Shown: positions 1-5,178 of the stretch, piece by piece
How the letters are laid out: every line of letters begins with the position of its first letter
Position numbering within the stretch: the first letter of the stretch is position 1
Source of the DNA: Candidatus Omnitrophota bacterium
GTDB lineage: Bacteria; Omnitrophota; Gorgyraeia; Gygaellales; Profunditerraquicolaceae
DNA: 8,252 nucleotides
Assembly (NCBI GenBank): GCA_028714055.1
Contig: JAQTNB010000042.1
Location: 1 to 8,252 of the forward strand
Direction: 5' to 3'
Position numbers and translations under genes: made by a program
Notes under the pieces: model-generated
Told to the model about the DNA's origin: nothing
The model's database searches: none
The model's input: only the letters and a program-made list of their open reading frames with translations

Positions 1-384
1 CCTCACCTTTATGAGAAAGCTCAAAAACCACGAAACGTAGAGTATGCCGAAAATCGTGGTTGAGATACTCACAATGACGCCGGAGCTCTCCCTGCGCCTG
101 AACTGCATGAGCATCAGCGACACCATCCCCAGGACGATCAGGAGCAGTTCCCAGCCTTTCGTAAGCTGAAAATGGAACACGATCGACAGCGGGATCAGCG
201 CCCCCATCAGGATGCCGAAATATTTGTAGATACTGATGCCTTTCTTTTCAAGTATGGTAAAGAACTCGTAGAGCCCCATGATGATGAAGGCGGTGACCAT
301 CAGGCCGCAGAGCCAGTCGACAAAAAGCGTCGCCACCATGATCAGGACCAGCATGACAGAACTTAAAACCCGTTTCGACAGCAT
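1..384 (-). CDS. cdsA: Phosphatidate cytidylyltransferase, N-terminal 128 residues (partial at window edge)
   Basis: CdsA makes CDP-diacylglycerol from phosphatidate and CTP in the inner membrane, the branch point of phospholipid synthesis. Only the N-terminal 128 codons are in the window, so the C-terminal signature and catalytic region are not visible. The call rests on the N-terminal pattern: MLSKRVLSSVMLVLIMVATL, then a hydrophobic segment ending in GLYEFFTILEKKGI (about residues 37-50), a second hydrophobic block, and SISTTIFGILYVSWFLSFL near residues 106-124, which matches the family's 'LYEF..L.EKKG' and 'TxFGxLYVxxxLSFL' patterns. At least four hydrophobic segments are present. The ATG at 384 follows AGGAG (392-396) with 7 bases of spacing. 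It lies directly downstream of uppS, its usual neighbour. The visible part shows no frameshift. Confidence 0.9.
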   Translation of the reverse strand, partial: MLSKRVLSSVMLVLIMVATLFVDWLCGLMVTAFIIMGLYEFFTILEKKGISIYKYFGILMGALIPLSIVFHFQLTKGWELLLIVLGMVSLMLMQFRRRESSGVIVSISTTIFGILYVSWFLSFLIKVR

Positions 385-416
385 AACGGCACTCCTGGTT
401 TAATCCTTCGCAGAAA

Positions 417-454
417 TCCCCGGGCCTGCCAGCGGAGCTGGCGAGCCCGAGGGA
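417..454. other. Extragenic hairpin (possible palindromic repeat) between uppS and cdsA
   Basis: An imperfect inverted repeat fills the middle of the 129-base uppS-cdsA gap. The inner arms GCCAGC (428-433) and GCTGGC (437-442) enclose a GGA loop. After a short CT/GA internal mismatch the outer arms CGGGC (421-425) and GCCCG (445-449) pair, then TCCC (417-420) pairs with GGGA (451-454) past one bulged A. A further pair GCAGAAA (410-416) / TTTCTGC (472-478) flanks it at a distance. There is no T run on either side, so it does not look like an intrinsic terminator. It could be a REP-like element, an mRNA-stabilising structure or a processing site. Copies elsewhere in the genome cannot be judged from here. 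Confidence 0.6.
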
Positions 455-486
455 TGAATGGAATTGTACATTTTCTGCTCAGGAGG

Positions 487-514
487 AAGCCCTGGACTTA
501 AGTCCGAGGGGCTT
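487..514 (-). other. Hairpin at the 3' end of uppS
   Basis: AAGCCC (487-492) pairs with GGGCTT (509-514). Inside it is a perfect 12-base palindrome, GGACTTAAGTCC (494-505), giving a GGAC/GTCC stem with a TTAA loop. The structure begins at the last base of the uppS stop codon. On the transcribed strand it is followed by a pyrimidine-rich CTTCCTCCT and not by a U tract, so it is a poor rho-independent terminator. It may protect the 3' end or cause a pause. It sits 33 bases from the second hairpin at 417-454. Confidence 0.55.
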
Positions 515-1224
515 CACTGCTTCTGCGGGACCCCGCCGAACCTGCGCTCCCGTTTCCGGTAAGACTTGATCGCCTCGATCAGGTCATCCCTGCCGAAATC
601 CGGCCAGTGTTTCTGCGAAAAGAAAAACTCCGCGTACGAAGCCTGCCAGAGCAAAAAGTTACTCAGGCGCATCTCGCCGCTGGTGCGTATCAGGAGGTCC
701 GGGTCCGGCAGCCCTGCCGTATATAAGTACCTCCCAAAATCTTCTTCTGTAAGGGCACCGGGTTCTACAGCGCCCCGGGAAACTTCAAGACAGATCTTTT
801 TGACCGCGTCCAGTATCTCCTGGCGGGCACCGTAGTTAAGCGCCAGCGCTACCGTCAGCCCCGTATTATCCGCGGTGCGTTTCTGCGCATCCGCGAGCTT
901 TGCCAAAACGCGCTTCGATAAAGGCTCGTCCCTGCCGATGACCACCAGCCTCATGTTATTGCGGTGGAATTCGCGTATCTGGCGCTCAAGGAACAACTCC
1001 AGATACCGCATCAATGCCTGGATCTCGCCGCGGGGGCGGGACCAGTTCTCCGAAGAAAATGCAAAAAACGTGACCACCTCTACCTTAAGCTCGGAGGCCG
1101 CTTTAATGATCTCCTTCACCCGGTCAATACCGGCGCGGTGGCCCGCGGTGCGCGCAAGGCCGCGTTCCCGCGCCCAGCGGCCGTTGCCGTCCATGATAAA
1201 AGCTATGTGCCTGGGAATATCCAT
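514..1224 (-). CDS. uppS: Undecaprenyl diphosphate synthase (cis-prenyltransferase), 236 aa
   Basis: This cytosolic enzyme condenses farnesyl diphosphate with eight isopentenyl diphosphates in cis to give the C55 lipid carrier for peptidoglycan and surface polysaccharides. The whole family pattern is present: HIAFIMDGNGRWA at residues 6-18 with the catalytic Asp (D12) that handles the diphosphate, GHRAG (28-32), the FFAFSSENWSRP segment (53-64), LNYGARQEI near 129-137, and PDLLIRTSGEMRLSNFLLWQ followed by the AEFFF motif near the C-terminus. The end, RERRFGG, is typical. Length matches the usual 230-260 residues. The ATG at 1224 is chosen because translation there begins exactly at the conserved MxxPxHIAFIMDGNG start. 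Two other ATGs just upstream (1229, 1235) are out of frame. No good Shine-Dalgarno precedes it, and a strong hairpin (1237-1291) ends 12 bases before the start. Confidence 0.98.
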   Translation of the reverse strand: MDIPRHIAFIMDGNGRWARERGLARTAGHRAGIDRVKEIIKAASELKVEVVTFFAFSSENWSRPRGEIQALMRYLELFLERQIREFHRNNMRLVVIGRDEPLSKRVLAKLADAQKRTADNTGLTVALALNYGARQEILDAVKKICLEVSRGAVEPGALTEEDFGRYLYTAGLPDPDLLIRTSGEMRLSNFLLWQASYAEFFFSQKHWPDFGRDDLIEAIKSYRKRERRFGGVPQKQ

Positions 1225-1236
1225 CGCATAAACATA

Positions 1237-1291
1237 AAGCGCAAAGCAATCTGACTGGAGGTCCGGAATCCTCCGGGAGCGCTTTGCGCTT
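1237..1291 (-). other. Long hairpin in the uppS leader (GH57-uppS gap)
   Basis: A perfect 11-base inverted repeat, AAGCGCAAAGC (1237-1247) and GCTTTGCGCTT (1281-1291), lies in the 82-base gap between the GH57 stop and the uppS start. The 33 bases between the arms hold a second stem, CTGGAGG (1255-1261) with CCTCCGG (1270-1276, two G-T pairs). On the transcribed strand the outer arm is followed by TTTATGTTTATG, a weak T-rich stretch and not a clean U run. It could be a weak terminator, a stability element, or a leader structure affecting uppS translation. Confidence 0.6.
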
Positions 1292-1306
1292 GGCTGACGT
1301 AATGTG

Positions 1307-2884
1307 CTATTGATGTACCCGGTAATCTATATCGGGAAAGATATTATCCGTGTTCTCGATTCCGGAAAGCCACGATTCGTCGATCGAGTTGTGCTTCACC
1401 TGTTCATACAGGGTGGTAAACCGCAGAAGATGGTCCTTGGTGCGTTTGACCGCATAGCCGACGTGCGTGCCGGTCCCCAGGATAAAGGCCCAGTCGGAGC
1501 TTTGCGCCAGGAGCAGTTCCCTGAGCGCCTGGTTTAACGCGCGCCGGCAGAGTTCACTGGGAGGATGCGGAAAAGTTTTTACCAGCTCGGTCATGCGCTC
1601 GGAGGCCGTATGCAGGTGGCGGTAGACCCAGTCATTGGTCCCCTGCAGCCACATCTCGGAATACCCCTTCCAGCCCCAGCTGGACATCGAGGGGGTGACC
1701 ACCTGGTTACGCGGGTTCTCGGCCAGGTATTCCGAAGGCGTGATCATGCGGATGGCCTTCTGGTCAAAATAGATCTTGCGCATAAGGAATTCCAGCCACA
1801 TCGGCCCTTCATACCACCAATGCCCGAAAAGCTCCGCGTCATACGGAGAGACGATGATGGGCTTTTTCTGCATCAATTCATACAGGTATTCGACCTGCCG
1901 TTCGCGGTTGAACATGAAATTCCCGGCGTGCTCCGCGGCCTTCTCCCTGGCGCGGTAGGGGTCATACGGCCGTTTCTCGTCGTTGCCGCTGATACGGTAA
2001 TACTTGATCCCGGTATTGATGCGTATCCCGTCGGGATGGATATACGGATGTATGTAATCGTAATCAAGGTCAAAACCGATGTCCCGGTAAAATTCGCGGT
2101 AATCATAGTCGCCCGGGTATCCTTCGACCGACGACCAGACTTGTTTGGAGGATTCCAGGTCCCTGGCAAAACAGGCAACGCCGGACTTACAGTATACGGG
2201 CGCAAAGACCCCGTATTTCGGGCGGGGGCTGCCGTGCAGTATACCGTGGGCATCGGTAAAGAAAAATTTTATTCCCGATTCCTTGAGGATCTCGTCATCG
2301 CCGGGGTAATAGCCGCACTCGGGGAGCCATATGCCCCGGGGCTTCCTGCCGAACGCCTGTTGGTAATGCGCGGCCGCCACCCGCACCTGAGCCCTGACCG
2401 ATGGCTTTGAGGCGTCCATCAACGGAAAATAACCGTGGGTCGCCCCGCAGGTGACAATCTCAACCTTGCCCGCGTCCTGAAACCCTTTGAAGGCCGTCAC
2501 CAGGTTGCGGCCGTAACGCTCGAAGGTATTGCGCGCTTCGTAGAACCTCACCAGGTACATCTGCGCCAGGTTCTGGAACTCCGGCTGCCAGCGGGTGCGT
2601 TCTACTTCTTTATGCGAAAGCTCTATGAGCTTGTTGATATGCTTAAGATAGCGCTCCTGCAGCAGGCTGTCCTGGAGCATCGATATCAAAGTCGGCGTCA
2701 GGGACATGGTGATCCTGAAATCGACCTTGTCGTTCAGGAGCTTCTCAAAGACCAGGATAAGCGGGATGTATGTTTCGGTGATCGCCTCATACAGCCAGTC
2801 CTCCTCCAGAAAATCTTCATGCTCCGGATGGCGAACAAAAGGAAGGTGACTGTGCAATACAAGACATAAATATCCCTTGTTCAT
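1307..2884 (-). CDS. GH57 family 1,4-alpha-glucan branching enzyme (DUF1957-containing), 525 aa
   Basis: The protein matches GH57 branching enzymes of the Thermus TTHA1902 / Thermococcus TK1436 type, which cut alpha-1,4-glucan and re-join it through alpha-1,6 bonds in glycogen-like polymers. It is cytosolic: there is no signal peptide. Visible motifs: HSHLPFVRHPE at 11-21, GATHGYFPL at 147-155, GIWLPECGYYPG at 184-195 with the expected nucleophile E189, ARDLESSKQVWSSVEGYPGD and REFYRDIGFDLDYDYI at about 240-278, and SPYDAELFGHWWYEGP at 346-361 with the expected acid/base D349. The C-terminal helical region from about 400, with SSWGWKGYSEMWL and HLHTASERM, is the DUF1957 part. Length agrees with the roughly 520-residue characterised enzymes. 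The ATG at 2884 has AAAGGTG 6-7 bases upstream. It lies 33 bases after the DUF4912 gene and is probably co-transcribed with it. Branching activity (rather than hydrolysis or 4-alpha-transfer) is inferred from the family. Confidence 0.92.
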   Translation of the reverse strand: MNKGYLCLVLHSHLPFVRHPEHEDFLEEDWLYEAITETYIPLILVFEKLLNDKVDFRITMSLTPTLISMLQDSLLQERYLKHINKLIELSHKEVERTRWQPEFQNLAQMYLVRFYEARNTFERYGRNLVTAFKGFQDAGKVEIVTCGATHGYFPLMDASKPSVRAQVRVAAAHYQQAFGRKPRGIWLPECGYYPGDDEILKESGIKFFFTDAHGILHGSPRPKYGVFAPVYCKSGVACFARDLESSKQVWSSVEGYPGDYDYREFYRDIGFDLDYDYIHPYIHPDGIRINTGIKYYRISGNDEKRPYDPYRAREKAAEHAGNFMFNRERQVEYLYELMQKKPIIVSPYDAELFGHWWYEGPMWLEFLMRKIYFDQKAIRMITPSEYLAENPRNQVVTPSMSSWGWKGYSEMWLQGTNDWVYRHLHTASERMTELVKTFPHPPSELCRRALNQALRELLLAQSSDWAFILGTGTHVGYAVKRTKDHLLRFTTLYEQVKHNSIDESWLSGIENTDNIFPDIDYRVHQ

Positions 2885-2917
2885 TTTTCACCTTTCGTTG
2901 GATTCACAAGAATGCGC

Positions 2918-3931
2918 TTATCTGGTTTCTTTGGTGACGATAGGGGTGATCGTCCTCTCGTCGATGCCGTCATTGGAGGTCGCATGGACGGGGATGACCT
3001 GTTTGCCGTCCGGCAAAGCAAAACGGAGGCTAAAGGTCCCGTCCGGGCGCAAGGTGATCTCTTTTCCCTGCACGGTGACTTTCGCATCCGGTTCCGTGGC
3101 CCCGTAAACGATGAGCTCGGTATTGACTACCAGCCAGAATTTCCGCGCGCGAGGCAGCGCCTTGGCCGGGCTTGAGACGGAAGTGATCCCGGGAGAAGCC
3201 AGCACCCCGGAAAAAAGCTCCCGCTTCATCCTCTCCTGCCAGGCCTTGCCTACCGGCGAACTGCGGCCGAAGCCGAAACCCATACCGTAGAGCCGGGCAA
3301 ACATCTCTTCGGGTATCATCCATTCCTCGTCGGTGATCCAGGAGGGGCCGTCAAGCGGGGTGGATACGGTATTAGAGCGGGCGATGGTAATGAATTCACC
3401 GTTGCCCAGGAGCAGCCCGATATCCGCGCACCATGACCTTCCCGGGCCGCCGGCATCGATATACCAGTTCGTCGCGTCACCGACATCGACATCAAAAAAA
3501 CGGTGCGCGTTATTCCCGTCAAAGTTAATATTGCTGACGTCATATACCCTGACGATCTTCTTTGCGCCCCAGAACCGGTCTCCCAGCCTTCCCTTAATGC
3601 CCTCAAGGGTCCCTGCCGTGATCTCCCAGTAAGAATGCAGCCACCAGGGGTCGCGCACCTGCAGGACGATCCTGTCCTTCCCGTAAGACCCGGGCAGTTC
3701 TTCAACCATGATCCGGCGCGACCGCTCAGCCTCGGGATGCGAGAATTTCGTCTTCTCGATCACTGTTTCGCGGATACCGATGGTCTCCTTCTTCGCCTCT
3801 TGCGCATGCCCGGGCCGGGCGGCCTTTGCAACGCGCGCCTTTCCTGCGGCGGAAGCGGGAGTCTTGTGCTTACGCGTGCCCCGCGCGACGATCTTTTTGA
3901 TCTTGTCTTTGACCCTTCGTAACAACGCCAT
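2918..3931 (-). CDS. DUF4912 domain protein with Lys/Arg-rich N-terminus and beta-rich C-terminal domain, 337 aa
   Basis: The start is the ATG at 3931, behind a perfect AGGAGG with 6 bases of spacing. The open frame extends 13 codons further, but that extension begins inside a terminator hairpin and is unlikely to be translated. Three parts are seen. Residues 1-50 are strongly basic and low-complexity (MALLRRVKDKIKKIVARGTR...), probably disordered. Residues about 77-215 carry the DUF4912 pattern: LPGSYGKDRIVLQVRDPWWL, HSYWEIT, VRVYDVSNINFDG, FFDVDVGDATNWYIDAGGPG and RSWCADIGLL. Residues about 264-332 form a predicted beta-rich, Ig-like module (FWLVVNTELIVYGATEPDAK..GKEITLRPDGTFSLRFALPDG). No enzymatic motif, signal peptide or membrane segment is seen. 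DUF4912 genes are known to occur beside GH57/DUF1957 genes, as here, so a role in alpha-glucan metabolism is a reasonable inference. The biochemical function is unknown to me. Confidence 0.9.
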   Translation of the reverse strand: MALLRRVKDKIKKIVARGTRKHKTPASAAGKARVAKAARPGHAQEAKKETIGIRETVIEKTKFSHPEAERSRRIMVEELPGSYGKDRIVLQVRDPWWLHSYWEITAGTLEGIKGRLGDRFWGAKKIVRVYDVSNINFDGNNAHRFFDVDVGDATNWYIDAGGPGRSWCADIGLLLGNGEFITIARSNTVSTPLDGPSWITDEEWMIPEEMFARLYGMGFGFGRSSPVGKAWQERMKRELFSGVLASPGITSVSSPAKALPRARKFWLVVNTELIVYGATEPDAKVTVQGKEITLRPDGTFSLRFALPDGKQVIPVHATSNDGIDERTITPIVTKETR

Positions 3932-3935
3932 AACC

Positions 3936-3943
3936 CACCTCCT
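3936..3943 (-). promoter_or_regulatory. Strong Shine-Dalgarno deciding the DUF4912 gene start
   Basis: The minus strand reads AGGAGGTG here, a full anti-SD complement, with 6 bases between AGGAGG and the ATG at 3931. This fixes the start downstream of the terminator hairpin instead of at the ATG at 3970, which lies in the hairpin's downstream arm and loop. Confidence 0.85.
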
Positions 3944-3948
3944 AAAAT

Positions 3949-3980
3949 AAAAAAAGGGACTCCTGAGCATCCCTTTTTTT
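3949..3980 (-). terminator. Intrinsic terminator after the OmpA/coiled-coil unit (symmetrical, possibly bidirectional)
   Basis: AAAAAAAGGGA (3949-3959) and TCCCTTTTTTT (3970-3980) form a perfect 11-base inverted repeat around a 10-base loop that can add a short CTC/GAG pairing. On the minus strand the hairpin is followed by seven T's, then ATTTT. It lies 42 bases after the stop of the coiled-coil gene. The GC part of the stem is short (4 pairs), so strength may be moderate. The A and T tracts make it symmetrical, but no plus-strand gene needs it. The T run ends only five bases before the DUF4912 Shine-Dalgarno. Confidence 0.8.
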
Positions 3981-4022
3981 GTTACAAGAAAAGTTACTCC
4001 TCCCCTCCCTCAATTAAATCAT

Positions 4023-4415
4023 TTATTGCTTGGGCCTGGTTGTCTTTGAGGCAACCAATGCCTCCTTCAGATCTTCCTCAAGGGCTTCCTTAAGTTTGAT
4101 GATCTTTTCCAGTTCTTCCTTCAGGCTCTGGTTGACGAGCTTTTCCTGGGTCAGGGCGTTCCTGGTCGCCTGGTGCGCCGCTTTTTCGTCTTCAAGCGTC
4201 TTGTTCAGCTGCGCAGCTTTATCGTCGGCCGCTGATTTCTGCTGGGTAAAGGCGGACATTTTTTCTTCCAGGTCCATGCGCGTGGCCATTTCCTTGTCGC
4301 GCGCCGCCTTGCTGCGGTAGGCGCTGCCGCATGAGCTTACGTTACTGATCAGAAGCATCAGTATGACGATACCGAGGGCGATGATGATCCTGTTTTTGAT
4401 GATATTCTCTTCCAT
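4023..4415 (-). CDS. Small membrane-anchored coiled-coil protein, putative lipoprotein, 130 aa
   Basis: I do not recognise a named family. After a short charged start (MEENIIKNR) residues 10-25 are strongly hydrophobic (IIIALGIVILMLLISN), followed by VSSCGS with Cys29. This can be read as a lipobox (V-S-S-C), making it a lipoprotein, or as an uncleaved signal anchor. From about residue 38 to 122 the chain is nearly all Lys, Glu, Ala, Leu and Gln with heptad-like spacing and no Pro or Gly, a long predicted coiled coil that should lie in the periplasm. It ends in a short basic tail. The ATG at 4415 has only a distant AGGA upstream, so initiation may be weak or coupled to the preceding gene. It lies 34 bases after the OmpA-family gene and shares its promoter and terminator, which suggests a structural envelope role, perhaps as a spacer or partner. 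Confidence 0.8.
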   Translation of the reverse strand: MEENIIKNRIIIALGIVILMLLISNVSSCGSAYRSKAARDKEMATRMDLEEKMSAFTQQKSAADDKAAQLNKTLEDEKAAHQATRNALTQEKLVNQSLKEELEKIIKLKEALEEDLKEALVASKTTRPKQ

Positions 4416-4449
4416 GGCGTCTGGTGCGATCCTGTAAAAAGAAAACGGT

Positions 4450-5094
4450 TTATTTGTATTTTCCCTGGGAAACCTGCGGTTCCGACGGCCCGGGGTTTTT
4501 CTTCAGCAGCGGCATAAGCACGATCTCGACCCTGCGGTTAAGCTGCCTGCCTTCTTTGGAATCGTTGGCGGAGACCGGCTGGAATTCGCCGTAACCGATG
4601 GCGGAGACCCTGGCCGGAGAGATGCCCCTGTCGTCCACAAGGTAATGCAGGACGCTTAAGGCGCGGGCGCTGGAAAGTTCCCAGTTGGACTTCCATCCCG
4701 AATATTTGATGGGCTCGTTATCCGTGTGCCCTTCGATACCGATATTAAACCTTGAGGCGCCTCCCGAAAGCACCCCGGCGATCTTATCCAGTATGCCGTA
4801 TGCCTCGGTCCTGATCTTGGTCTTTCCCGAGTCAAAAAGGATGTCCCCAACGACCGTGATCACCAGGCCTTTCTCCATCATCTGGAGCTTTACCTGCTTG
4901 TCGCTTATCTCCTGCCTCAGGCTTTCCTCAAGCATGCGTTTTGCTTCGCTGAGCTCGTCAACCTGGCGCGAAAGGTCTTCTATCTTTTGAATGTCGGAGC
5001 GCCTTCCCTTCTGGAAGATGATCGTACATCCCGACAAGGCAACCGCTACGATGACAACCGCAATTATTTTAAGCAACGCGAAATTATTCTTCAT
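4450..5094 (-). CDS. OmpA/MotB-family peptidoglycan-binding lipoprotein, 214 aa
   Basis: The protein has an N-terminal lipoprotein signal (MKNNFALLKIIAVVIVAVAL followed by SGC, lipobox L-S-G-C, Cys23), a predicted coiled coil at about 34-75 (QKIEDLSRQVDELSEAKRML...), and a C-terminal OmpA domain at about 76-195. Diagnostic OmpA stretches are VVGDILFDSGKTKI, IGIEGHTDNEPI with the conserved peptidoglycan-binding Asp (D125), NWELSSARALSVLHYLV, ISPARVSAIGYGEFQPV and LNRRVEIVLMP with the conserved Arg pair (187-188). It should anchor the outer membrane to peptidoglycan, like Pal-type or MotB-like proteins; the coiled-coil linker is unlike plain Pal. The start is the ATG at 5094 behind GGGGGAGGT. 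The open frame runs 18 codons further to a TTG, but that TTG is part of the -35 box, so it cannot be in the mRNA from that promoter. Pal or a motility role cannot be decided here: no tol or flagellar genes are near. Confidence 0.92.
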   Translation of the reverse strand: MKNNFALLKIIAVVIVAVALSGCTIIFQKGRRSDIQKIEDLSRQVDELSEAKRMLEESLRQEISDKQVKLQMMEKGLVITVVGDILFDSGKTKIRTEAYGILDKIAGVLSGGASRFNIGIEGHTDNEPIKYSGWKSNWELSSARALSVLHYLVDDRGISPARVSAIGYGEFQPVSANDSKEGRQLNRRVEIVLMPLLKKNPGPSEPQVSQGKYK

Positions 5095-5119
5095 ACCTCC
5101 CCCTTTTTTTTGGAACCTA

Positions 5120-5148
5120 ACTATAACATAATCAACGGATTTAGTCAA
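5120..5148 (-). promoter_or_regulatory. Near-consensus sigma70-type promoter for the OmpA-family gene
   Basis: On the minus strand TTGACT (5143-5148) and TATAGT (5120-5125) are separated by exactly 17 bases, five of six matches to consensus in each box. Transcription would begin near 5113, giving a leader of about 18-20 bases that carries the GGGGGAGG ribosome binding site (5096-5103). It lies in the 84-base gap between purA and the OmpA-family gene and separates two transcription units. No clear terminator is visible after purA, so read-through from purA may add to expression. Confidence 0.8.
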
Positions 5149-5178
5149 GAGGTTTTGCGCAAGGCAAAGGCCCCCGTT

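Noticed and set aside
172..366. Plus-strand 64-codon frame at the left edge
   Set aside because: The opposite strand encodes a clear CdsA N-terminus with a good ribosome binding site; the plus-strand protein is low-complexity charged sequence.
400..471. Minus-strand 23-codon frame (MYNSIHPSGSPAPLAGPGIS...) just before cdsA
   Set aside because: There is no Shine-Dalgarno, and its codons simply read through the 417-454 hairpin. A leader peptide cannot be supported.
1565..2410. Plus-strand open frame of 281 codons
   Set aside because: It lies wholly antisense to the GH57 gene, has no recognisable domain and no ribosome binding context, and GC-rich coding DNA commonly yields long antisense frames.
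3932..3970. N-terminal 13-codon extension of the DUF4912 protein (MLRSPFFYF...)
   Set aside because: It begins within a terminator hairpin and runs through the AGGAGG ribosome binding site for the ATG at 3931.
3981..4022. Possible promoter for the DUF4912 unit in the purine-rich stretch before the terminator
   Set aside because: TTGAGG and TTGTAA-like sequences exist on the minus strand, but their spacing is about 20 bases and the match is poor.
4450..5094. OmpA-family gene as part of a Tol-Pal or flagellar motor cluster
   Set aside because: No tolA/B/Q/R, motA or flagellar genes are in the window, and the neighbours are purA and glycan genes.
5149..5178. Possible terminator after purA
   Set aside because: Only short pairings such as TTGCGCAA and a GGCC-containing stretch are present, with no stable stem followed by T's.
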